Positions 24,116-34,204 of a stretch of 64,000 nucleotides of DNA are shown piece after piece. This DNA is from Hortaea werneckii (Eukaryota > Ascomycota > Dothideomycetes > Mycosphaerellales > Teratosphaeriaceae). A program made the translations under genes and the position numbers. The notes beneath the pieces are model-generated. The model saw only the letters and a list, made by a program, of their open reading frames with translations. It was not told where the DNA came from and ran no database searches. Within the stretch, counting starts at the first letter, position 1, and each line of letters opens with the position of its first letter. The DNA is taken from positions 1-64,000 of the forward strand of contig JBAOKB010000073.1 of assembly GCA_037044905.1 (NCBI GenBank). The letters run 5' to 3'.

Positions 24116-24118
24116 ATT

Positions 24119-25319
24119 ATGGCCGTTCCCAACAATAGCAGGGTATATTTGACATGTCGTACACAACTTACGACAAAGACCGCTAATAGAGTACAGCGGA
24201 TTTCGAAGCAAGAAAGAGTGGCCTCGATCTCCATGACAAACAGCGATGATCCGCAGCGCCCATTTGCCATCTACGACGATGAGTTCTTGCGCATCATCGG
24301 GAGTAATCCAACTGCCTCAATGGTGCTTGAGAGGGAGTACGACTTTGCCCATGAAGCGCCTGTCTATGACTCCAATGAAGACGCAGTCTATTTTTGCAGT
24401 AACCTCCTCCGCCAATCAGATTCCGACAAGCAAACCATCACCATCCACAAAGCAGTAAGAAGTCCCACCGGAAAATGGGATTGTCACGATCTTCAGCCTA
24501 ATGTAGCCATGTGTAATGGTGGCATTAACTACGGCGACGACATCTTATTCTGCTCTCAAGGGACCATGTCAGAGCCTGGAGGGATCGTTAAAATGTCACG
24601 AGCGCCTCCATACAAGGCATCTACCCTCGTTGATGGCTTCCTTGGACGGCAGTTCAACTCTGTCAACGACTTGGTGGTTCATCAGGACGGCAGCATCTGG
24701 TTCACTGATCCCATGTACGGATGGGAACAAGGATTTCGGCCCAAGCCTCGCCTTCCATGTCAGGTCTATCGATTTGATCCCGAAAGCGGCGACATCAGAG
24801 TCGTCGCCGATGGCTTCGGACGGCCAAATGGTCTTTGCTTCTCACCGGACGAGAAGATCATGTACATCACGGATACAGACATCATACACGGCGATGGAAA
24901 CTTTGATGAGACACGTCCAGGAACAATGTAAGTGTTCACAGTTCTGTCACAAAAACGACTCATGTTGCTGACGATGCACCAGTTACGCTTTCGACGTGAA
25001 TTTTCACAGTGGGTCCCCTTTTCTTACCAACCGGAGAGTCTTTGCGATGGCTGCCCGTGGAGCGCCCGATGGCATTAAATGTGACACTCAAGGAAACGTT
25101 TATTCTGGTTGCGGGGATGGCGTCAATGTATGGGGACCAAATGGCACATTGCTTGGTAAGATAGAACTTCCTGGAGGTGTAGCAAACTTCTGCTTTACGA
25201 GGAAAGGTGAGATGATTTTGATGAACGAAAAAATGGTATGGCTTGCGAAGATAGATGATAAGGTCGAAGGCGCTCTCCTTGTGGCGGAGGAGTCGCGCAT
25301 GGCGAAGGCCGGGCAGTGA
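24119..25319 (+). CDS. SMP-30/gluconolactonase/LRE-like beta-propeller hydrolase
   Basis: Exons at 24119–24927 and 24983–25319 give 381 aa from the ATG at 24119. A start at 24233 (MTNSDDPQRPF, 343 aa) fits the conserved domain better. Family members are six-bladed propellers that bind one divalent metal and hydrolyse lactones. Expected motifs are visible: AVYFCSN, NSVNDLVVHQDGSIWFTDP with the conserved Asn/Asp, RPNGLCFSPDEKIMYITDTD, and ARGAPDGIKCDTQGNVYSGCGDGV. The intron is 55 nt GT–AG with phase conserved. Its position behind a sugar transporter suggests sugar-lactone or aldonate metabolism. Confidence 0.88.
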
Positions 25320-25413
25320 CGATGGAGCAAGGTGTTAGCGAGATAATTTCATTCAACAAGTATCGTACATTATCATTCGCAGATTGTGCAGTATCAACCA
25401 ATTGTCTTCCCCT

Positions 25414-25986
25414 TTAGGCATACGGGTTGGAGATGAACTTCCCGTCAACTCCCTTGTCATCAGCGCAAGTGTCCGAGCCTGCATCGTCAACGCAAGCTTT
25501 CGCACGAACGCCCGTGATCTTGCCGACACCTTGGTCCCACTTGAGGTCGTGAAGCCATACCGTCTTACCTAGAAGTTCAATCTAGTCAGTCATACTGTAA
25601 GAGGGTGACGGAAATATGGTCTACTGACCAACATCCGAACTATTCCTCAGCTTGGCCTTTGGCAAATCGATGTAATAACCATCAGGCCCATACACCCTGA
25701 ACCAGCCGTACACATCATTGCTATCGCCCTTGCTATCGCGGACAGAGAGATCGACAGTGATGCTGTTAAAGTCTCGCCAAGTCACATCAGCACATGCAAG
25801 GACGCCAATCTTAGCCCCTGAGTAGTCTCCAGCGCAGGTTTGACCAGTCTTGGCGCGTTTGTCTAGGGCCGGCGTCTGATTTCTCTCAAAGATGTCAGGG
25901 CTATCGTTGGCTCGCTCAATTGGTGAGGCCACCGACCGAGCCAAAATGTTAGACAGAAAGAGGAAGGCGACGAGATTGCAGTACAT
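25414..25986 (-). CDS. Small secreted protein with Kex2-type site, paralogue A
   Basis: Exons 25986–25629 and 25568–25414 encode 170 aa. I chose the ATG at 25986 over upstream frame because it gives a clear signal peptide (MYCNLVAFLFLSNILARSVASP). A short propeptide follows, ending at the dibasic LDKR near residue 45. The mature region begins KTGQTC and has four cysteines; shared blocks with the gene at 27061 include GAKIGVLACADV, DSNDVYGWFRVYGPDG and KITGVRAKACVDD. The single phase-1 intron falls at the same position in both genes. The fold is not recognised. A secreted effector or antimicrobial role is possible but unproven. Confidence 0.83.
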
Positions 25987-27060
25987 ATTGAAAAATAACG
26001 GGGATGATAAATCAGAGGGGAACTTTCTTGCACGAAATGAGATTAACGTGGTGAAAATTGCTGTTTGGATATGGACAGAAAGAGCGTCCCCGGCATCTTT
26101 TATTTGTCGTCTGGCCTTCAATTCGTGTTGCAAGCTCCTCAGTTGCTTTTGCTTATGTGCATGGCTCCCTGGACTCCTGAAATAGCGCTCTGCGGCCTAA
26201 TGCCCATGACTGGAGCGTTTTGGGATTCATTCGGTCGGATGATCTATCATGGAGCCAGTAAGATTTGAAGTCGAGACACCAGAATGGCTGCAGACTTGGT
26301 ATGGTTACATCTCTCCCGACCAGGCGGTTACATTTACGAGTGTTGGCGAACAAATTGGCATCAAGGGCGCAGGAAGCCTCGTCCGGGTCCCCGGAACAAT
26401 TGACAAGCTATCACAAGACTAAAGTGACACATAATTGATTCACGTGGAATGAAAACATTAATCTCCCTATCTCCCCTTCTCATAAGTCATATTATCGATC
26501 ACTTAGATCATCGTCGGATATCTGGACTTACCAGTCACTGCGACATGATAAATTCACCGCATTGCGCACACGTGAGAGCAAGACAATCAGTGGTCGTAGT
26601 GCTCCCCAGTAAGTTTAGCGCTTGCAAGTACTCCCCTGTTCCTGTCAACGATTGGTTTTCCCGAGTTGCACTGCCAAGCAGTCAATTCATGCGATTTCGT
26701 ATGGCGTAACTGAAAGTGGCGTGACATGATGTGCCTGGAATAGCAGCCTTCCTTTGTCGCCCTCCACCACGCGGATCTGCACATGTGCAGGACACTGCCA
26801 AGCACAATCACCCGCACTAAGGACTAGGAACATGAAGAGTTCAACACATACACATACACAAGCTGGGAAGGTGGGGACCCAGTCGCCAGCAGTGTAACAA
26901 CCAAGCCGATGCATCATGCATTTAAAGAACTCGTTGCGTGGTACAGACTCCTCTGGACTCTCGACACCCCAAATTCGGCTGGGGTAAAGCAGAACGTTAC
27001 AGCATTAGCCGAACTTTGCCATGGTCACAACAAAAATGGTCTGCAGCAGACACCCGGTCT
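25987..27060. other. Intergenic between two paralogues
   Basis: No supported gene. It contains the 5' region of the paralogue at 25414 and the 3' region of the one at 27061. Confidence 0.5.
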
Positions 27061-27636
27061 TCACGGCCATTCCCAGTGTGGATTTGAGAACCATTCGCCT
27101 TTCAGATCGCCTTCAGTACAAGTATTTGGGCCCCAATCAGCTACGCAGCCGTACACTCTCACTCCAGTGATGCCGAGATAGCCGGTCCCTGCTTCCCAGG
27201 GCTTTCCCTTCACAGACACGGTATTTTCTGGAGCTGGGCGGACATTAGAGCACTGGCAGAGTGACTTAACGTGTTACGTACCGCATCCGTTGTCATTCGG
27301 AAGTTGTCCATTGGGGACAAGCCGGTATTCTTGCCCATTGATGGTCCAATATGGGTAGTATACCTTCAGGTATCCGTAGACAGGATGGCTGTCGCACCTA
27401 GTGTCTGTTACGTTAAGGTCGAAAGCAATACTGTCAGGTCCGGTGAATCGACCATCAACACATGCCTCGACACCGATTTTGCGGCCACTTGCGTCGCCGA
27501 CACAACCGCTGAAGACCTCGCTACTGGCGCGGGCAACCAGGTCGAGATCTACCGCATTACAGCCAACACAGACGATGGCGATGACAGCAAAGAAGAAAGC
27601 GCTGAGGCGGAAGAGAGCTTGGGATGGATGATACAT
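27061..27636 (-). CDS. Small secreted protein, paralogue B
   Basis: Exons 27636–27282 and 27227–27061 encode 173 aa. The N-terminus (YHPSQALFRLSAFFFAVIAIVCVGCNA) is a strong signal peptide. The mature part resembles the protein at 25414: CVGDASGRKIGVEACVDG, DSHPVYGYLKVYYPYW, and after the intron GITGVRVYGCVADWGPNTC ending SNPHWEWP. The phase-1 intron position is the same, so the pair arose by tandem duplication and then diverged strongly (about 35–40% identity by eye). Function unknown. Confidence 0.83.
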
Positions 27637-28830
27637 GGCCGTTTGAGAGCAAGTAGAAAGTGCTGAATGATAACCACTGAGCTTTAAAGGTCAATACTCT
27701 TCACGAAAGCAGATTTCGAAGGCGTTATATACGTCTTGTCCAGTCATACCGGTGAACGGATTTGGCCAGGGCCGCATGTGGCGCTGCCCGGTGAGCGCCC
27801 TCTGTAGCACCAGAGACAAAGGGAAAATGCGGTATCTGTTTCGTGCACTAGGTGCGGCTGAGGAGTGCAAGGCCATGATACTTTCGTTAAAAGCTGCTCC
27901 GTTACAGCGGCATCTGTGCCGAGCAGCGATGCATTCAAGGTGATCAGCGGCACTGATCTTACAGCATTGCATTCTGGCATATCTGAGCATGGCCAACGAT
28001 GCTAGAAGTTGATGCTGACGCAAGGTAGTCTCTCATCCTCTTGCCTTGAAATGTAATATTTTCAGCACTGCAAGTGGTAGAACATGATCTTCTTCTGGCT
28101 TCCACTCGTCGGCGAGTACTTCTTCCGGACCAGTCAGAACGCACAGCCAGCATGCAAGGGTCGTCACTCTTGTTGCAATTGCACGCTTCTTGAATTGGGC
28201 AGTGTAGCCCGCAAAGCTTAGCGAATTGCGTACGCTCTGTTTGCCGCATGCACCCCGTCGAGATAGTTCTCCAGTGGTACTTCTGCAGAATGACGAAAGT
28301 GCAAAGGCATCCAGCCCCCGATGACCGCTGCCCCTTCGATGAGAGCATGTGCTCAAAGTATCTGCCCAGGATGGGTGCTGAAGCATGAAAGGCAGCTGCA
28401 CTTTGCCACGGGCTCTCGGCCGAAAGTTGTAGATGGTAGAGTTGAGAAGCATAGCGAGCCTGCGACGAAATTCAATGTCTGATGAGGCGGCCGCGTCGAA
28501 GCTTGCGGGAGACCGAGGTCCTAGGCGAGAACAAGGCATGCGATTCGGGGGTGGGATGGTCATATAGATGGTCATATATTGTGATGCGGCATCGATGCGA
28601 GGAGAGACCTGAGCTTGGGAGAGCTGTGTGGTTCTGATCGGAACCACGTCACGTTCGAGATCTGCCCATCTGCATAAAGCTGATACCCTGATGTCTCCGG
28701 TTTCTCATGGTTGCACCCAACGTCCTGTGCAGAATGCCCGACAAGCTCACAGGATTGATCATTCCTCTGTCTTTGAAGTCGAACTTGGCATACGTCGTGC
28801 CACGCCTGTCCTATTGTCATCGCAGAGCAG
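27637..28830. other. Intergenic or degenerate sequence
   Basis: No supported gene. A 204-codon minus-strand frame (28647–28033) has no recognisable motif and starts without an ATG-supported context. It could be debris linked to the copia-derived ORF just upstream. Confidence 0.4.
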
Positions 28831-29355
28831 CTATTTTTTATTCTGCTCGGCAGCCTCCTTCTTCGCCTCATCCGACCATGTCGCGGCGACGACCTCGCCC
28901 TCTTCATCCTTTTTGAAGCTGCTCTGTCCTTTTGCCTGGCCTTTCAAGATGACCTTGGTAAGGCCAGCTTCATTTCTTTCCAGTAGTCCTATGCCTCTTC
29001 CCGTATTCTTGTCCATCAACAGTTTGTCGACTCCAATCGAAACATCATACTCTTTTCTCACAGGGTCTCCAAGCACATTGCATCGAAACGTGGGGACGAA
29101 AAGGACGTTGCGGAGGACAATGGTGGAGTTCACCATTGCCTTGTTCTTGGCCGTTTTGGCGGCCGGGCCTACCATCCTTCTGACGTCTAGAGTGACATCG
29201 CCAGTTCCTTCCACGGGGTACATCTCGCCTCTACTGGTGATAGCCGAGAAGAGCGGAGTGAAGGAGGTGAACCACTCGCGGTGGTTTGCAATGTGAACAT
29301 TGCTGTCACTTGACCATATCCAGTCGGTGTCGTAGTCTTTCCCTTGAGGAGCCAT
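28831..29355 (-). CDS. Copia-type retrotransposon protease-like protein, probably domesticated or a fragment
   Basis: From the ATG at 29355 this encodes 174 aa; the frame is open further upstream to about 29470, so a 5' exon is likely. The pattern DTDWIWSSDSNVHIANHREWFTSFTPL, then GTGDVTLDV and TIVLRNVLFVPTFRCNVLG, follows the Ty1/copia protease layout (W-x-DSGA-x-H-M … V-x-G-x-G-x-V … L-x-NVLYVP-x-x-x-NLL). The catalytic DSG is replaced by SDS, so proteolysis is unlikely. The C-terminus is Lys/Glu-rich. No reverse transcriptase, integrase or LTR is seen nearby. Fungal genomes carry single-copy genes of this type; I infer domestication. Confidence 0.55.
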   Translation of the reverse strand: MAPQGKDYDTDWIWSSDSNVHIANHREWFTSFTPLFSAITSRGEMYPVEGTGDVTLDVRRMVGPAAKTAKNKAMVNSTIVLRNVLFVPTFRCNVLGDPVRKEYDVSIGVDKLLMDKNTGRGIGLLERNEAGLTKVILKGQAKGQSSFKKDEEGEVVAATWSDEAKKEAAEQNKK

Positions 29356-29874
29356 ATCAAATAGCAGCACGTCAATATAATCCTCGGGACTGTAGCGTGG
29401 AGTCGAATCCGAAAGAGGAGAATGGTTACTGGCATACAGAGATCTTGACGGACTGGCAGCAGATTATTTTGAGGTTCATTAATCAACATTGAAGGGCGCC
29501 GAGCAAATTGGCTGATTAATGCGGCGGGAAGAGCCGATTCACGAGCGATAGTGCTCACTTCACTTCCGGCCAACTTCAGAACCTCACTCTTACCAACGTG
29601 GTTAAGAGTTCCGATTCCTTGACATGGAACCCTTGCATCACATACAGGATAGTGATGCGAGCGAGTCGCTCCTGGCCCGAAGTCTTGTCTTGTAAGCAGA
29701 AATGAAGACGCTAGGATCATCATCATGCCATGCCTTTCCGCCGTCGTCTTCGCCACTCGCTCTGAAAGCACATAGAGAGAGCGCTTCTTGACGTTTACGA
29801 GCTTTGTGCTCAATGCGTACAAATTAATGCAAAGTCTCGCCTCTTCATGATCTGTGGAAGTCGGACATCACACG
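29356..29874. other. Divergent promoter region
   Basis: It lies between the minus-strand copia-like ORF and the plus-strand Zn2Cys6 regulator. It may include a 5' exon of the copia-like gene (a possible CTGCCAG acceptor just upstream of 29450). No other gene is supported. Confidence 0.4.
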
Positions 29875-32167
29875 ATGGAGGGGACGGCGTCGGAAGGGGA
29901 GCTTCGTCGGAGGAAGAGGAGAGTTCCTGATGAAGATCGCAAGCGTGCTTCCAAGGCCTGTAATCGCTGCAAAAAGCGGAAAAGTCGATGCAGCCCAGTC
30001 TCCACTGGAGCCTGTCGGAGATGCCAGATCGCGGGCTACACTTGCAGCTTTGCAAAGGTCCCGGACACGCGCGCAATGAACACTCAATCTCCGCAGGCAA
30101 CCCCCAGTGCTTCTGCCCCTCACCGGCCTATGATACAACATCGTCATAACAGCCGTAGTGCAAGTCCAGTGCGCCCCCAGATTGAGACTATGGCGAATGA
30201 TATAGCTTTGACGCCTTCAGAGTATCCAGGCTGGGCCAGCTTTCTTGCAAAGCTGCAAGACATGTTCTGTGTGGAGCTCCCTAGAGCTTCATCATACCTC
30301 TTTCAGAACACTTCTCAATCCGGAAGCTCATCGACCTCTTCAGAAGCCCAACGAGTGCGATTGAAAGCTGCGCTGTCGCGGTTTCCGCCTTGGAGAGTTG
30401 CGCAATTTTTGGTGAATGTGTGCATCGAGCACGGCACCGATTGCTTCTTCTACTTTGATCAGCCTCGCTTCATGGCTGATTTGTTCGAGTTGTATCACCG
30501 AAAGGACTCGTATTACAACCGAAATGCCAGTTTCGTTTGTCTCGCACTGGCGGTATTTGCCCTTGGGAGCCAATGGACTGCACTATCGAAGCCACAAAAC
30601 TGTGCCAGTGTTCCTATTCCAGATGATCAAGATCCCGGGCGGCTTTTCTACGAGGCAGCTCAATCCCTGACTGGCGATGTCCTCCAATCTTCTTCGCTAA
30701 CCTCCGTTCAAGCTGCTTTTGTGCTGAGCGTCTATTTGTTGCCAGCCAGCGCTTTCGGTGCAGCTTTCGTGTATATGGGAGTCGCTTTAAGAAAGGCAAT
30801 GGTGCTTGAGCTCCATCGAGAGGCGGCAGATCTAGCGATTTCTGAAGTTGATCGGGAATGTCGCCGTCGGCTGTGGTGGGCTATCTATTCTCTCGAACGG
30901 ACGCTTACCATCAAATTGAACAAACCGCCGTCTATTGATGCTATTCACATATCGGTGAAGCTTCCAGATCGGTGCAAGAGCCTGGACGACCATCAAAAAT
31001 TTGACAACCTGCCACTGCAGAGAGCAAATGCACAATTAATCGCCATTCTCGATCAGACATCAAGCCCTTGGTAAGTCTTGTCATCTCAGCTGCTGAAAGA
31101 GTGAAGAGTTCCCATAGTGACACCTAAGCAGCCCTTCAACAAGCTCGCAAACGCTTCCGTTAGAAAAGAAGCTCAAGGAATGGAAAGCAGCCATTCCAGA
31201 AGAGCTAAGGCGAGAAGTGATTCCATCAGATTCCCCAAATTACCGAGCGGTAATGCATCTACACCTCAACTATTACTTCGCATGCATTGCGATGGGCAGG
31301 GTCGCTGTGGTGACGGTTGCCAGAGCTCACGTAGCCTCAACATTACACCATGACCAGACACCGACTGCTCTTGGCCCGGCTGTTGTCACTGTGGCTCACT
31401 CGTGCATTAGATCGGCTAGAAAGATGCTTGGGTTGTTTGAAGATCTTCACAAGACCGGTAACATAACGAGGTTCTCTTTCACCGACTTTCAGGGCTGCAG
31501 TATAGCAACCATAGTGCTTTTGGTCGGTAGTCTGATCTCCGGTGAGCACGAATGTCGGACCATAGCCTCTACAGGGCTAAACTATCTTAGGACGATGGCA
31601 GGGAAGCAGGTCACTCCATTGAAAGGCGTACGATTTGTCGAAGCTGTGCAGACAATTGTCTTTGAGGCTTCCTTAAAAGCCAGCGCTAGTAAGGAACATT
31701 GCACTCCTTCCACGCCTGTTACAACTGAGCCAGCTGCTTCTGACTACACTCAATGGGTTGAGTGGCTACAGAGAGTGCAAGACCCTGAAGCTGGCGGGGT
31801 GTCGCCTGGGATTGCAGTTGAGAATTACACCTCTCGACCACTCTCAGCCATGCAGGATCGACAACACATTAGACAGCAGGTGTTGACGGCATCACTGGCC
31901 AATGAATCCACCGATACTAATTCCCTTGCTACTCCAAGTCAGTCTATCAGACCACATGCTCAAGAAGCGAGCATCTTTCCCACGTCTACTGGATACCACA
32001 GCGCGCCAAACACCGGCGACCAGGTCTTCTTTTCTGCGGCGGCACCGCCCTTTGGAGGCTCCAGTGGTACAGACCACGACTTCATGATGGGCCTTACCGG
32101 ACTCAGTGTGCTAGACTTTCCGGATGAAATTGACATGGACTTGAACTTTGACAGCCCAGTCTGGTAG
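29875..32167 (+). CDS. Zn2Cys6 transcription factor with fungal_trans domain
   Basis: Exons at 29875–31070 and 31132–32167 encode 743 aa. The frame is open upstream to 29854, but the first ATG is at 29875. The binuclear zinc cluster spans residues 29–57 (C-x2-C-x6-C-x7-C-x2-C-x6-C in ACNRCKKRKSRC…ACRRCQIAGYTC), preceded by a basic segment. The middle homology region has the usual RRRLWWAIYSLERTL near residue 330. The C-terminus is Ser/Thr/Pro-rich and ends in an acidic stretch (DFPDEIDMDLNFD) suitable as an activation domain. It is the only regulator in the window and adjoins the amidohydrolase, symporter and ammonium permease genes, which I infer it may control. Confidence 0.9.
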
Positions 32168-32365
32168 TTAGAGACCCAAGATCAGAAACTCTCGCAGGAC
32201 TTGGCCACTGCTTTAACGGACTGAAACTGGATCGAATGGAATAGGCACAGGTGACGGTATGACAGCACATCAAAAGACGTCTGAGAGACTCAAATTTCCG
32301 AAGAGACGGTAGATGAGCAAAGCATAATACGACTTTGCTTCTTAGACCTCATGCTGTCTCAAGAG

Positions 32366-33709
32366 CTATAAAGATGACCTTATTCGAACAGGCATGACGC
32401 CATCCTCTTTCAAATCCTCCAATTTGGACGACTGAACTCTTCCCTCTTTGATAACCGCTAGTATGTTGGTTTCGGGGTTGTCCAAGACCATGATATCTTC
32501 AAGAGGGTTTTGAGCCAAAAGTAGAAGGTCCGCACCGAATCCTTCTCTCGCTTGGCCTAGATAATTTGGGCATCCTATAAGGCGTGCAGCGTTGACAGTA
32601 GCGCTCTGCAGGACGGCTAATCGGGAGAGAACTTGGGACCGAATCGCAAATTCCTTTGGTTGCGCTTCTCCGAGCGGGCCAAGCAGATCTGTTCCGAAGC
32701 AAATTGTGACCCCAGCGTCCGCTGCGGTCTTCAAAGCATTGAGCCCAGCATGAAGAACTTCAGTGTTCTTGGTAGCCGATTCGATCGGAAGATAGCCTTG
32801 CCATTTGTCCGACGCCATCTCCGCATAAGTCACGAGCGTGGGCGTCAGAAAGCATCCTTTTTCGGCCATCAGCTTTGCCGTGGGCTGATCAAGGAAATTG
32901 CCGTGTTCGATGCCTCTTGCGCCATTCTCAATACAATGTCTTATGGCACGGGAGGTATATGCGTGCGCAGTGACATATGTGTTTGCGTTGGCAGCGCATT
33001 CCACCATGGAACGAATCTCAGCTCCGGTGAATTGCAGATGGTCGATCTTATCGGTCGGACTTGATACACCACCGGAGCCCATGATTTTGATGAAGTCGGC
33101 TCCGGACCTTATCTCCTCTCGCACAGCCTGCACACATTCGGACACGCCGTTGCACACTCTCCCGAGGCCGGTAGTCGTCCCTCCGCAACACATACTATGA
33201 TCATGTGGGCTCCGGAAATCGGCATGTCCACCTGACTGCGATAAGGCATGACCTGCGATGAATAGTCTTGGTCCTGCGAACACGCCGTCTTCGATGGCTT
33301 CTTTCAAGGCGAACATGGCCCCGCCACAGTCTCGAACGCTGGTGAACCCTCTCTGGAGCATTTGTGCGCAAACATAAGGCTGTCTAAGGACGGAAACATC
33401 GTTTGGGTTGGCAAACGCTTTGGAAAGGTCTGCAAATCCGGGCACGGCCATCAGATGTACGTGGCAGTCGATCAATCCAGGGCAGATGTAATTCTGGCGA
33501 CAATCGACGAGCACGTTGCCTCGCTGCTGCGCTGTCTCAATGTTGGATTTGCTCGAGTCTTCGATCCTTTCGATGAAGCCGCCAACAAGTGTGACCATGG
33601 TGTTCCCGCGAACGGTGCCGTTCACGACGTCGATGACATTCGCATTGGTAAGTGATAGTGATCGTGGAGCTGGTCGCAACCAAGGCTTTATGTTGGGCTC
33701 TTGTAGCAT
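32366..33709 (-). CDS. Metal-dependent amidohydrolase (imidazolonepropionase/ochratoxinase-like)
   Basis: Intronless, 447 aa. Binuclear-site ligands of the amidohydrolase superfamily are all visible: HxH (H83, H85 in GLIDCHVHL), the probable carboxylated Lys (K208, DFIKIMGSGG), His ~249 (TAHAYT), His ~269 (GIEHGN) and Asp ~341 (FGTDLL). GGxxSxxGGHAD (~155–164) is typical of the branch that includes fungal ochratoxinase and Xaa-Pro/Xaa-Lys dipeptidases. It therefore cleaves an amide, imide or lactam bond in an unknown substrate. There is no signal peptide, so it is likely cytosolic. It converges with the regulator (198-bp gap) and diverges from the symporter at 34205 across a 495-bp shared promoter region. 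Confidence 0.9.
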   Translation of the reverse strand: MLQEPNIKPWLRPAPRSLSLTNANVIDVVNGTVRGNTMVTLVGGFIERIEDSSKSNIETAQQRGNVLVDCRQNYICPGLIDCHVHLMAVPGFADLSKAFANPNDVSVLRQPYVCAQMLQRGFTSVRDCGGAMFALKEAIEDGVFAGPRLFIAGHALSQSGGHADFRSPHDHSMCCGGTTTGLGRVCNGVSECVQAVREEIRSGADFIKIMGSGGVSSPTDKIDHLQFTGAEIRSMVECAANANTYVTAHAYTSRAIRHCIENGARGIEHGNFLDQPTAKLMAEKGCFLTPTLVTYAEMASDKWQGYLPIESATKNTEVLHAGLNALKTAADAGVTICFGTDLLGPLGEAQPKEFAIRSQVLSRLAVLQSATVNAARLIGCPNYLGQAREGFGADLLLLAQNPLEDIMVLDNPETNILAVIKEGRVQSSKLEDLKEDGVMPVRIRSSL

Positions 33710-34204
33710 TTTGCCGATTCATTGGATCGGGAGGTGTAATGAGAAGGCTTGGGTAGAACGCTTGTCCCATCACTCAAGAGCAACCTCAATTTACATCGCC
33801 AGACCGGCCAAACTGTCAACCGCGCCTTTCGGCATCGGGCAAGCTAGTGCACCAATGTTGACACTTTCCCGACGGATTTGATCCAAGCTCGGCCGGATAC
33901 TTGCAATCTCGGATGCCTGTACTCATTGTCGTCTAGTATCGGTTACATGCTCCCGCTTGCTGTGCGTCGGATAGCTGTAGTTGGCGTCGGGTATTTGTAA
34001 AGTCCCCCCCAAAATGGTGCGGGGTCCATCGGCAACCTGTCTTGCAACCCGCAATCCTTTATCAGCGCCCAAGCATACCTAGCTTCGCCGTGCACGCGGC
34101 CACGGGCAACATTGCAACAGACATAAAAGCTAAGATGTCGTTGTCTGATATCACAGCTCCAGCTTCGGACTATCAGATGCTACAATCCGGCACCAGTTGT
34201 CAAC
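33710..34204. promoter_or_regulatory. Shared divergent promoter of amidohydrolase and symporter genes
   Basis: 495 bp between head-to-head genes. No gene is supported. CGG triplets, the half-sites typical of Zn2Cys6 regulators, occur here (for example TCGGCCGGAT near 33890), but I cannot assign a true operator. Confidence 0.45.

Noticed and set aside
24029..24118. N-terminal poly-Asn/Ser or poly-Gln extension of the gluconolactonase-like protein
   Set aside because: It is created by translating a CAG/CAA microsatellite; the conserved domain starts after it and in-frame ATGs lie downstream.
28033..28647. 204-codon minus-strand ORF
   Set aside because: No recognisable domain; it probably opens by chance in a gene-poor stretch. 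It might be retrotransposon debris but I cannot support it.
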